Below the pieces are notes generated by a model. It saw nothing but the letters and a program-made list of their open reading frames with translations. It was not told the DNA's origin and searched no databases. From positions 186,001 to 250,000 of the forward strand of contig JAXMGR010000001.1 of assembly GCA_046352935.1 (NCBI GenBank): a stretch of DNA of 64,000 nt, in the 5' to 3' direction. The stretch is from CAYWMY01 sp046352935. GTDB lineage: Bacteria; Pseudomonadota; Gammaproteobacteria; Steroidobacterales; Steroidobacteraceae. Shown here piece after piece: positions 51,291 through 62,225 of the stretch. Positions within the stretch are counted from its first letter, which is position 1. Each line of letters begins with the position of its first letter. A program made the translations under genes and the position numbers.

Positions 51291-53408
51291 ATGACCGACA
51301 GTTTCCGCGACATCGAACAGTTCGAGGACGACCTCTGGGCCGCCGCCGACAACCTGCGCGCCAACTCGAAGCTGACTTCGAGCGACTACTTCATGCCGGT
51401 CCTCGGCGTCATCTTCCTGCGCCACGCCGCCAATCGCTTCGACGCCGCCCATCGCCAGATCGCAGAGGCGCAGGCGGACGGCCGGATGCCCACGCGCAAG
51501 GTACAGCCGGCCGACTACATCGCGCGCCGGTCGCTGTACCTGCCCGAGCAGGCCCGTTACGACTGGATCATGCAGCGGGCCGCCGTGAGCGGTTCGGACC
51601 TGCCCAGGCTGGTGACCGAGGCGATGACCGCCATCGAGGAGGCCTTCGAGCCATTGTCCGGCGTGCTGCCGAAGGACTACGGGATCTTCGAGCCCAAAGT
51701 GCTCGAGGACCTGATGCGGCTGTTCAACAGCGACTGGATCCGCCACGCGACGGGCGACGTGTTCGGCCGCATCTACGAATACTTCCTCGCCCAGTTCTCG
51801 ATGCAGAAGGCGCACGACAACGGCGAGTTCTTCACGCCGTCGTCGATCGTCCAGACCATCGTCAATGTCATCGAGCCCGACCACGGCGCGGTGTTCGACC
51901 CGGCCTGCGGTTCCGGCGGCATGTTCGTGCAGTCCAGCCACTTCATCGAGCACGAGGGCGGTAATCCTTCCCGGAAAGCCACCTTCTACGGCCAGGAGAA
52001 GAATCGCGACACCATCCGCATCGCCAAGATGAACCTCGCGGTGCACGGGCTCGAAGGCAGGATCGCCGAGGCCATCACCTACTATCAGGACGAGCACAGC
52101 CTGGTCGGCAAGTGCGATTTCGTGATGGCGAATCCGCCGTTCAACGTCGACCTCGTCGATGCGGAGCGCATCAAGGGCGATCCGCGCCTGCCGTTCGGCC
52201 TGCCGGGCGTCAACAAGCAGAAGAAGGTCGGCAACGGCAACTATCTGTGGATCTCCTATTTCTGGAGCTACCTGAACGAGCGCGGCCGCGCGGGCTTCGT
52301 GATGTCCTCACAGGCCTCCAGCGCGGGGCACGGCGAAAGGGAGGTTCGCCGCAAGCTCGTCGAGACCGGCGACGTCGATGTGATGATCGCCATCCGCGGC
52401 AATTTCTTCTACACGCGGACCGTGCCCTGCGAGCTCTGGCACTTCGACCGCGCCAAGCCGGCCAGCCGCCGAGACCAGGTGCTGATGCTCGACGCGCGCA
52501 ACGTCTACCGCAAGGTCACGCGCAAGATCTGCGACTTCTCGCCCGAGCAGCTCCAGAACCTCGCCGCGATCGTCTGGCTCTACCGCGGCCAGCGCGAGCG
52601 GTTCCTGAGGCTCGTCACTGATTACATCGCGCGCATCTGCGCCGAGGGCGCGACGGTTGCGGAGAAGCTCGACGCGTTCGATGCCGTGCTCACGGACCTG
52701 CACCACCGTTTCGATGCCCTCGATCGGTCGGTGAAGCCGTCGAGTCTCAGCGAATCCGACCGGAAGCGCGTCACCGAGGCGGTCGCGGAGCTCCGCGACG
52801 CGCATGGATTGTACGAGAAGGACGCTGACAAACTGCGCCGGGCGCTCGCGGCATTCGACCAGAAGCACGGCCGCAAGCCGCCGGCGACGAACGATGCCCA
52901 GCATGCGGCGCGCAAGGGCTTCGATCCGACGGCCGAGGCGATCCGCGGCCTCATCAAGCAGGTGGATCTGCTCTACAAGCTGGCCTCACGCGCGAGCGAT
53001 GTCGGCGCGGAGTTCGCGGCGGATGACGCAGTCTCCAAGGCGTTTGACCGCCGGGCCGCGGGCCGGCTGGTGAAGGATCTCGACGAGCTGCGGAAGGACG
53101 CTGTCGAACAGCTCAAGCACCCCGCCTATTTCCACCGGCAGGTCATCTGGCTCCAGGAGCGGTTCCCGAAGGCAGATCTCGCCGATGTGCCGGGCCTCGT
53201 GAAGCTCGTGAGCCGCAAGGACATCGAGGCCGCCGACTGGAGCCTCACGCCGGGGCGCTACGTCGGCGTGGCACCGCCCGAGGAAGACGAGGATTTCGAC
53301 TTCGAGCAGACGCTGCGAGACATCCACACCGAGTTGGCCGATCTCGACAAAGAGGCAGCGGCTCTGGCGGCGACGATTCAGCAGAACTTCGAGGAGCTGG
53401 GTGCATGA
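51291..53408 (+). CDS. hsdM: Type I restriction-modification system DNA methyltransferase subunit HsdM
   Basis: A 705-residue N6-adenine methyltransferase. Residues 1-150 hold the HsdM N-terminal helical domain (FEDDLWAAADNLR). The catalytic part includes FFTPSSIV, the SAM motif FDPACGSGGMFVQ (about 203-215) and the catalytic NPPF in MANPPFNVD. A C-terminal extension (about 430-700) of charged helices makes it longer than the roughly 520 of EcoKI HsdM, but it resembles long HsdMs of type ID-like systems. The frame is intact and overlaps hsdS by ATGA. Confidence 0.95.
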   Translation: MTDSFRDIEQFEDDLWAAADNLRANSKLTSSDYFMPVLGVIFLRHAANRFDAAHRQIAEAQADGRMPTRKVQPADYIARRSLYLPEQARYDWIMQRAAVSGSDLPRLVTEAMTAIEEAFEPLSGVLPKDYGIFEPKVLEDLMRLFNSDWIRHATGDVFGRIYEYFLAQFSMQKAHDNGEFFTPSSIVQTIVNVIEPDHGAVFDPACGSGGMFVQSSHFIEHEGGNPSRKATFYGQEKNRDTIRIAKMNLAVHGLEGRIAEAITYYQDEHSLVGKCDFVMANPPFNVDLVDAERIKGDPRLPFGLPGVNKQKKVGNGNYLWISYFWSYLNERGRAGFVMSSQASSAGHGEREVRRKLVETGDVDVMIAIRGNFFYTRTVPCELWHFDRAKPASRRDQVLMLDARNVYRKVTRKICDFSPEQLQNLAAIVWLYRGQRERFLRLVTDYIARICAEGATVAEKLDAFDAVLTDLHHRFDALDRSVKPSSLSESDRKRVTEAVAELRDAHGLYEKDADKLRRALAAFDQKHGRKPPATNDAQHAARKGFDPTAEAIRGLIKQVDLLYKLASRASDVGAEFAADDAVSKAFDRRAAGRLVKDLDELRKDAVEQLKHPAYFHRQVIWLQERFPKADLADVPGLVKLVSRKDIEAADWSLTPGRYVGVAPPEEDEDFDFEQTLRDIHTELADLDKEAAALAATIQQNFEELGA

Positions 53409-54620
53409 AGTTTGCTGAGGCCCGGGCAATCAGGGACTACTGCTTGGGCATATTTGATGGTCCACACGCAACGCCACGGGAATCGGCAGACGGGCCGATC
53501 TTTCTTGGGATCAAGAACATCACAGAACGTGGGTCCCTGGATTTCTCGGACGTTCGCCATGTCTCTGAAGAGGAGTTCGGGCGGTGGACGCGACGCGTCA
53601 CGCCGCAGACAGGTGACGTTGTCTTCACCTACGAGGCTACCCTTCACCGGTACGCGCTGATTCCTGAGGGCTTCCGCGGCTGTCTCGGCCGACGTGTCGC
53701 CCTGGTCCGACCTGATCCCGAGAAGGCTGACGGCCGCTATCTCTTGTATTACTTCCTTTCTGATTCATGGCGACGAGTCATCAACAGCAATGTGATGACG
53801 GGCGCGACGGTAGACCGAATCCCGCTGGAGCGGTTTCCTTCGTTTCCGGCGGTGCTTCCAAGCCTACGCATGCAACGCAGAATCGCTGACGTTCTATCTG
53901 GATACGACGACCTTATCGAGAACAACCGGCGGCGGATGGCGCTGCTGGAAGACGCGTCGCGGCAGCTCTACCGCGAATGGTTCGTCCGCCTTCGCTTTCC
54001 TGGCTACGAGCACACTCGCATCACCAACGGCATGCCCGAGGGGTGGGTTCGGAAGTCGCTCGGAGATCTCGCCGATTTTCGATTAGGAAAATGCTGGACC
54101 AGAACAAGAACAAGGGCGACTTGATGCCCTATCTCGCGAACATCAACATCCGGTGGGGCGAAATTGACTTGCACAATCTGAGAGAGATGCGGTTCGAGGA
54201 AGACGAGCTTGATACATTCGGACTCAGGTACGGCGACATTGTCATGTGCGAAGGAGGCGAGCCGGGCCGGTGCGCAATTTGGAAAGAACAACTTTCCAAT
54301 ATGATGATCCAAAAGGCAGTTCATCGCATCCGCGCACGACCGGACGTGAGTCACCTGTTCCTCTATTGGAGTTTGCGCGACAAGGGACAGTCAGGACAAA
54401 TGGCAATGCTGTTCACCGGCGCGACTATCAAGCATCTGCGGCGTGAGAAGCTTGCTCTGGTGAAAGTTGCCGTGCCGCCGGCGCGATTGATGGCGCTTAC
54501 AGCGAACAAGTCGATCCTATTGAAAAGCAAATTTCTCTCTTGGAAGCCGCGAACCGACGCGCATCTCAAGCCCGCGACCTGTTGCTTCCGCGCCTGATGA
54601 GCGGTGAGATCGCCGCATAA
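53405..54620 (+). pseudogene. hsdS: Type I specificity subunit HsdS, two frameshifts
   Basis: The gene starts coupled to hsdM and encodes a first target-recognition domain (about 1-165), a conserved spacer helix (QRRIADVLSGYDDLIENNRRRMALLEDASRQLYREW), a second domain and a second spacer ending RLMSGEIAA. Two single-base losses break it. At 54088-54091 there are four A where five are needed for GKMLDQNK. Near 54490-54500 one base is missing, after which SEQVDPIEKQISLLEAANRR continues in another frame to TAA 54618. If real, the first domain alone is made and the system loses its normal specificity. The lower GC content is usual for recognition domains. Confidence 0.85.
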
Positions 54621-54624
54621 CGCC

Positions 54625-56925
54625 ATGATTAGGAGGTTTCTCAAGTTCCAGAACCTCGGGCTCCTGCACCGACGCGTGCGCCGCGGGCGCTGTCGACCTT
54701 GGGCGTGTGACGGCAATCTACTCAGACAACGGTCGCGGAAATCGACGCTCGCGGCTGTCATCAGAGCGTGTCAGCTGCGCGACGTTGGGCGCATGAATGC
54801 CCGCAAGACCATTGATTCGGCTGATCCGCCGTGATTGCGATCTGCTGCTGGCGCTCGACCGGCGCGCATGGAGTTCGAGGCGAATGCATGGACGGGTAAT
54901 CCGCCTGCCATCGCCGTGTTCGACTCAGAGTTCGTCGAGCAGAACGTTTACTCGGGCTTTGATTCGGCCCGATCAGCGGCAGGCACCCTCTGGTTCGCCT
55001 CGGAGATACGACCGTCGCATTGAAGAAGCAGGTCGAACAGCTATCGCAGTCGATCAAGGATCAGACGGCGATTCGCAGCACAGCAGAGAAGACGCTTGGG
55101 GCATTGGCGCCTCCTCACACGATTAGGGATTTCTGGTCGCTGCAGCCGTACCCGAGATCGCAGGCGCAGATCGATACATTGCGCAAGCGCATCGGGGCCG
55201 CGAAGAGCGCCCAACAGCTCGGCGCGCGGCGGTCGCCCGGCTCGCTTGCGCTCCCGCAGTTCGATTCCCAGGGAGCCTTCAGTCTGCTGGGCAAGACGCT
55301 GGCGGACGTCGAGCAGGGGGCCGAGGCCGAGGTGAATGCGCACCTCGCAAAGTACGCCCATCCTGGCATCGAGGCATGGGTGAACGGCGGGCAAGCCTAC
55401 GCAACTGGGGACGATTGCCCGTTCTGTGGACAGGCCATCGGGGGCCTGAGCCTGATCAAGGCCTATCAGTCGTACTTTAATGCGGCCTACGAAGACCTAA
55501 AGGCGGACGTTGCAGCTCTGGAGTCCAAGGCAACGGCGGCATTGGGTGACGCAACGGTGGACGCCCTTGAAGCCGCTCACGCAACGAACGTGGCGCGGAT
55601 TGAGCTTGGATCAACTCCAATGTCAGCGTGCCCGTTCTTGATGTTGCGGCACTCCGGAATGGACTTGCCTCCGTCCGGACCAACGTTCTGAGCCTGGTTG
55701 CCACCAAGCGACAGCAACCGCTTGCCGCTGTTGGGTCTCCAGAGGAACTAGCCGCGGTGGAGGCTACCCTTGGCGCCACCAATTCGCATATCGCGAGTAC
55801 AACCAGAAGTGCAAGGGATCACCGACGCGAATCGCTCCAGTTCAAGGCGCATCTGGCGTCCGAGAATGTCGCGACCCTGGAAGCGGCAATCAAGCAGCTG
55901 GAGGCGGCGCAACGCCGGCAGTTGCCCAACACCGCATCCGCCACGGTCGCCGCTTATGTGTCAGCCGAGACAGAGCGGAAGAAGCGGAGGTGAGAAGACG
56001 AAGTCTCGGGGCAGATCGATTCGTTGATGCAGGCGACGCTCTCCGAGTACCAAGTCGCGATCAATCACCTATTGAATTCGTTTGGCGCCGAGTTCGCGAT
56101 CGAACAGCTGAAGCCCACCTATGTGGGCAGCACCGGCGAACCGAGAACGGAGTTCGGCCTGCGGATCAGGAACAAGTCGGTCAAGCTTGGATCCCGCTCC
56201 GATCTTGCTAGCGGGCACGGCTTCGCCAGCACGTTGAGTGAAGCGGACAAGCGGACGCTCGCGTTCGCGTTCTTCGTCGCGGCTCCGTGCTGACGATCTC
56301 GACACAATCGTGGTTCTCGACGATCCGGTATCAGCCTGGATCGCAATCGTCGGCAAGAGAGCAAGCAGTTGATTGCGCGCCTGGCCACCGAATGCCAGCA
56401 GCTGGCGCTGCTCTCCCGATGCCTACTTCGTTCGAGAGTTCCGCGACCGGCTGGCAGATCTGAAGCCAGCACCCGTTCCGCTGACACTCTTGACTCTCAA
56501 GCGGGTCCAGAACAGGTACTCCGCCGCTCGCACCCTGCGATATCGATGACATGTGTTCGTCGGCCTACTACCGGCATCACAAGCTCGTGGCGGATTTTGT
56601 GGATGGTAAGCCAACGCCCAGTTCGCGCGACGTCGCAAAGCGATTCGCCCGTTGCTCAAGAGGTTACTTGCACAAAGAGGTTTCCCGGCGCGATTCCAAG
56701 GGGGTTAATGTTCGGCAAGATCATTGACCAAGTCGCTGATTCTGGGACGACCGGGCCATTGACCTATCTTCGTCCGCTTCTGCCGGAATTTCGGGAAGTC
56801 AACGATTACGCGCGCCAGTTTCATCATGACGCCGATGAGAGCTCCGTTTCGCGGTTCAAGTCGTCGATGGCGAACTTCTGATGTACGCACGTCGTGCTTT
56901 GGCGTTGATTTATCAACATGGCTAG
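54625..56925 (+). pseudogene. RloC-like AAA_13 ATPase, many frameshifts
   Basis: Read across frames, this is one protein of about 766 residues starting MIRRFLKFQNLGLL at 54625. Remnants in order are Walker A D-N-G-R-G-K-S-T split by an indel near 54739, FDSEFVEQNVYSGFD, a coiled-coil segment with CPFCGQ at 55416-55430 (Zn-hook-like), the signature-like LSEADKRTLAFAFF near 56233-56275, Walker B VVLDDPVS at 56310-56333, and C-terminal RGLMFGKIIDQV and YARQFHHDAD. AAA_13 proteins include the anticodon nucleases PrrC and RloC, guards of type I restriction loci. At least eight single-base shifts make it non-functional as written. The last codons overlap the next gene. Confidence 0.75.
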
Positions 56926-58577
56926 CGCTCGAGAAGACCATGCACATTTCAGCTGCGAAGACCAGCACAACGACCGCAAGTCGCTGCGGCTGATCTCCGG
57001 CAGGACCGCAGACTGGGATGCCGCGGCCGCCGACTGCGTGTGCTTCGCCAATGCTGCGGGTGGTCGGCTGCTGATCGGCATCGAAGATGGCCAAGTGGAT
57101 CCGCCGCCCGGGCAGGTCGTTCCGCCCGGACTGCTGGACCAGTTACGCAAGCGCATCGGGGAACTGACGGTCAACGTGCTGGCCGTGCCCGCCCTGCGGC
57201 GCGCGCCGAATGGCGGCGAGTTCATCGAGCTCGACATTGCGCGCTCTCCAATGTCGCCTCCACGACTGGCGGTCGCTACTTCCTGCGCATCGGCGACCAG
57301 TGCCGGCCGCTGATCGGCGAAGTATTGCGGCTCTCGAATGAGCGGCCGGTCTACGCCTGGGAATCGGTGCCGACCACTGTTCCAGCATCGGCCGTCGAGG
57401 TTACGAAGCGCGCGACCTTGGTCGGCGGCATTCGCGCATCGGATCGCGCCAAGGATTCGGTCAAGGAAAAATCCGACGACGAGATCCTCGCGCATTACGG
57501 CCTCATTGACGGCCGGGTACTGACACGGCTGGGTGTGCTGCTCGTCGGGCGCACCGAGGACCGGCGCGCTCGGCAGCGCGCCGCTGGTGCAGGCGATCAA
57601 GTACGACGAGCGCGGCAGCAAGATCAACAAGTGGAGCTGGGACGACTGCTCGCGGTCGCCAGCCGAACTGGTCGACGAGATCTGGCACGCACTGCCGGAC
57701 TTCCGCGAAAGCTACGAGGTGCCGGAGGGCATGCTGCGGCGGCAGGTCCCGGCCTATGACGAAAAGGTCGTGCGCGAGCTGCTGGTCAATGCGCTGGTGC
57801 ACCGACCGTACACGCAGCAGGGTGACCTCTATCTGAACCTGCATCCCGATCGGCTCGAAGTCGTGAACCCCGGACGCCTGCCGCTCGGTGTCACGCCGCA
57901 GAACGTCCTGCACGCGAGCCGGCGCCGCAATGAGGGACTGGCGCGCATCTTCCACGACCTGCACCTGATGGAGCGCGAGGGCAGCGGCTTCGACTGATGT
58001 ACGACCGGCTGCTGTCGCAGGGCCGTCCGGCGCCGCTGCTGGAAGAAGGCATGGACTGAGTCAAGGTGACCATCTTCCGGCGCATTCTGAAGCCGGAGGT
58101 GATGAGGCTGATCGGCGAGGCGGACGCGCAATATCAGCTCACGCAGCGCGAGCGGATCACGCTGGGGGCGCTGGCCCAGTCGGAGGGCATGACCGCTCGG
58201 GAGTTGGCAACCACCGCCAAACGGCGGGTGGTGATGCACTTGGGCCCTGGCTCGGCCGTCTGGTGAAGCTCGGACTGGTGCGGACGACCGGCCGGACGCA
58301 GGAAAGCGATACTTCGTCGAGCCCGCACTGGTCCAGGTTTCAGGGGTTCGCTCCCGACGTCTCCTGAAGCGGATCGAGCCGCATCGGCTGCTGGCACTCG
58401 TCAGGGAGGATCTGGCGCGGTATCCGGACTCGAAGATTAGTGAGATAAGCGCGAATAGGCGCCGAGATCAACCGGTCGCAATTGCGGCGGGCGCTGGCGC
58501 AGATGATCGCGTCGGGGGATGTCACGATGTCAGGCCAGCGCAAGGGTGCGCGGTACCGGTTGACGGCGGGATCTTGA
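56918..58577 (+). pseudogene. AlbA_2 / Schlafen-like ATP-binding protein, frameshifted
   Basis: Fragments of a protein of about 550 residues. N-terminal AlbA_2 (Schlafen-type) domain: ESKxx-like head DRKSLRLISG, then ANAAGGRLLIGIEDG. The middle contains FLRIGDQCRPL, and a RecG-C/HATPase_c_4-type domain has ELLVNALVHRPYTQQGDLYLNLHPDRLEVVNPG and GLARIFHDLHLMEREGSGFD. C-terminal winged-helix segments follow. Breaks occur near 57250, 57565, 57995 and 58245-58310, with an in-frame TGA at 58057. Such genes often accompany type I restriction systems; the role is unproven. It begins inside the preceding gene's end (ATGGCTAG). Confidence 0.75.
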
Positions 58578-58761
58578 GGAACGGCGATTGGGCAGAGGGT
58601 GATTTGGCTCAGATGCCGCCGAATCTGCATGGGTTCCGGCTTTCGGTGGGCCATATCTGTGGCCGGATTTTTTCGTAACTGACTGACTTGTAACCGTTTT
58701 GCAGCGGCGAATCGGGCGCAAAAATCCAAGGCCGAGGCCAAAAACTGAGCCAAAAGAATCG

Positions 58762-61700
58762 ATGGCGCTCACCGACATCAACAGCGAAGACCGGCTGGTC
58801 CAGCAGACCTTCGCCGATCACCTCCGCGACCGGCTCGGCTGGGACAGCGTCTATGCCCGCGCCGAGACCTTCAGGCGGACGGCCTGCTCGGCCGGGCGTC
58901 CGAGCGCGAGGTGGTGCTGGTCCGGGACCTGCGCCGGGCGATCGACAGGCTGAACCCCGACCTGCCGGACTCGGCCCGCGAGCAGGCGATCGAGAAGCTC
59001 ACGCACACGGATCTGGCCCGCTCGCTGGTGCAGCACAACCGCGAGTTCCACGAGTTCATCCGCGGCGGCGTACCCGTCCAGTGGCGCGATGCCAGCGGCG
59101 AAACGCGCCATGCGCATGCGCGGGTGATCGACTTCCGCAACGGGACGGGCGCGGATGGCAGATCCAACAATCGCTTCCTCGCCGTGCGCGAGTTGAAGGT
59201 GCAGGGCGTCCGCGTCCCGCATTACAACCGCCGCGCGGATCTCGTGTGCTTCGTCAACGGTCTGCCGCTGGTGTTCTTCGAGCTGAAGGCCGTGTACCGG
59301 AACATCCGCGCCGGGTTCGATGACAACCTGACGGACTACCTGTCCGAACACAGCATCGCCCACGCCTTCCACCACAACGCGTTCCTCGTCGTCAGCAACG
59401 GTCACCGGGCGCGCTACGGTTCGATCACCAGCCAGTGGGAACACTTCGCCGAGTGGCAGCGCATCGGCGAGCAGGACAAGGCGGATCTGGATGCCCGCGT
59501 GCTGCTCGACGGCATGCTGGCGCAGGAGCGGCTGCTGGACCTCGTCGAAAACTTCACCCTGTTCGACGACAGCCGCGCGGGCGGCACCCGCAAGGTCGTC
59601 GCCCGCAATCACCAGGTCATGGGCGTGAACCGCGCGGTCGAGTCGGTCATGCGGCAGGAAGAGCTGAAGCGGCAGTTCCCGCCCACCGAGCGGCTGATCG
59701 AGTACCGGGCGCCACGCCCCGAGCCCCGCAGGATCGCCGATGAAGCACAGCCGCGCCGCACGACGGCGGCGATCGGCCGTCGCGACGCTCAGCCGGCCAA
59801 GGACCTGCCGCTGGTCCGGCGCGCGCATCCCGATCTCGGGCGTCTGGGCGTCTTCTGGCATACGCAGGGCAGCGGCAAGTCGTACTCGATGGCGTTCTTC
59901 GCCGAGAAGGTGCGCCGCGTCGTGCCGGGGAACTTCACGTTCCTGGTGATGACCGACCGCGAGGACCTCGACGATCAGATCCGGCGTACGTTCATCGGTT
60001 GTGGCGTCGCCGACGACCAGGCGCCGCGTGCTGCGTCCGGCAAGGAGCTGAAGGAACTGCTGGCCGGCAACCATCGCTTCATCTTCAGCCTGATCCACAA
60101 GTTCAATCAGCCGGTGCGGGCGCCGTACAGCGAGCGCGACGACATCATCGTCCTGTCCGACGAAGCGCATCGCACCCAGGCCGGGAAGTTCGCCCGGAAC
60201 ATGCGCCTTGCGCTGCCCAATGCCGCGTTCATCGGCTTCACGGGCACGCCGCTGTTCAAGCACGACGAGCTGACGCGCCGGATCTTCGGCGACTACGTCT
60301 CGCGCTACGACTTCAAGCGCTCGGAAGAGGACCGGTCCACGGTCCGGCTGGTCTACGAGAACCGCGGCGAGAAACTCGGGCTCGCGAGACTCGATCTGAA
60401 CGACCGTATCGCGGATGCCGTCGATCGCGCGGAGCTGGATCCCGATCAAGTCGCGCTGCTGGAACGGCTGCTCGGCAAGGACTACGAAGTCATCACCGCC
60501 GATGACCGTCTCGACAAGCTCGCCGAAGACTTCGTCGAGCACTGCTCGACCCGCTGGCAGACGGGCAAGTCCATGCTGGTCTGCATCGACAAGATTACCT
60601 GTGCGCGGATGTTCCGGCGCATCGAGCCGCGGTGGCAGGCGAAGCTCGCACGGGTGCGGGCCGAGATCGCGAGCCGGGAGACGGCGCTGGCTCACGCGGC
60701 CGCCGGCGATGCTCGGGACCGCTTGGCGGCCGAACTCGAGGCACTGCGTGGCCAGGCGGACTGGATGGCGAGCACGATCATCGAGATCGTGATTAGCGAG
60801 GCGCAGAACGAGGTCCGCGACTTCCGCAAGTGGGACTTCGACATCATCCCGCACCGGCTCGTGATGAAGACGGGCTTCGAGACCCCCGACGGGCGGCGGG
60901 TGCCGGTGGAGGATGCCTTCAAGGACCCGCAGCATCCGTTCCGCATCGCCATCGTCTGCGCGATGTGGCTCACGGGCTTCGACGTCGAATGCCTCGCGAC
61001 GCTCTACATCGACAAGCCGATGAAAGCCCACAACCTGATGCAGGCGATCGCCCGGGCCAATCGCGTCTATCCCGGCAAGGACTGCGGCGTGATCGTCGAT
61101 TACAACGGCATGCTGAAGAGCCTGCGCGAAGCACTGGCCCAGTACGCGATGGGAGATGACGAGGACGGCGACGGCGGCGGCGGAATCGTTGCCCCGATCG
61201 AGGAACTCGTGGCGGCCTTGGTCGAGGCGATCGAGGTTGCCGAGGCGCATCTGCTGAGTCTGGGCTTCGATGCCGGGCGGTTCGTCGGTGCAACCGGATT
61301 CGACCGGATCGAGGCGCTGCGCGACGCGGTTGACGCGCTCTACCGCTCGGACGAGGCCAAGCGCCGGTTCGAGATCATGGTTCGGCAGGTGTTCATCCGC
61401 TTCAAGGCGTTGCTGATGGAGCCGAGTGCGCTCGCCTGTGCCGAGCGCCACGACAACCTCGAAGCGATCTACAAGAAGCTCCAGGAGCGCCGCGACACCG
61501 CGGATGTGACCGAACTGCTCAAGGAGTTGCATCGAATCGTCAACGAGGCGATCCGCGCCACGTCCCCGGGCGAGGACCATGCCGAGGGCCTGACCGTCGA
61601 CCTCAGTCGTATCGACTTCAACAAGCTCCGCAAGGAGTTCGCCGGCAGGATTCGCCGCCGTCACGCCGTGTTGCAGGATGTCCGCGACGTGATCGAAAAG

Positions 61701-62213
61701 AAGTTGGCGCAGATGCTCGCCCGGAATCCCCTGCGCATGGACTTCTATCGCAAGTACCAGCAGATCATCGCGGACTACAACCGCGAGAAGGATCGGGCGA
61801 CCGTCGAGGCCACCTTTGCCGCTCTGATCGAGCTCGCGAACGAGCTGGATGCGGAGCAGCAGCGGGCGGTCCGCGAAGGGCTGAACGATGACGAGCTCGC
61901 GCTCTTCGACCTCCTGGGCAAGGAGAACATCAGCAGCAAGGACCGGGAGCGACTGAAGCAGGCGAGCCGGGACCTGCTGGCGTCGCTGCGGACGATCATC
62001 GAGTCGATGCCCCGCTGGACGCAGAACAGCGCAACGCAGGCGGAGATCCGCGTGCACATCCTCGACTCGTTGTGGCGGGCGCTGCCGCGGCCGCCGTTCA
62101 CAGAGGCGGAGACAGAATCGCTGGCCGGCCGCGTGTACGATCACGTCTGGCAGCGCGCTGCGAGCGGAGACCTCGGAGCGTACGCGGCGGGCCGCGGTGC
62201 AGGAACGGTGTGA
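58762..62213 (+). CDS. hsdR: Type I restriction endonuclease subunit HsdR (one frameshift near the start)
   Basis: About 1150 residues once a one-base shift between 58869 and 58875 is bridged. From the ATG, MALTDINSEDRLVQQTFADHL continues; the main frame is open from 58911. The endonuclease domain has ADLVCFVNGLPLVFFELKA (PD-ExK). The translocase shows Walker A HTQGSGKSYSM, DEAHRTQ and GFTGTPLF, then motifs through AIARANRVYPGKD. The C-terminal helical region binds HsdM. HsdR cuts far from the site after ATP-driven translocation. Without the N-terminal 40-50 residues it may still fold, but the shift could also be an error in the sequence. Confidence 0.88.
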
Positions 62214-62225
62214 GGACGACGCGAC

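Noticed and set aside
54088..54091. Phase-variable switch in hsdS
   Set aside because: The A-run is only four bases, too short for slipped-strand switching, and similar breaks occur in neighbouring genes without repeats.
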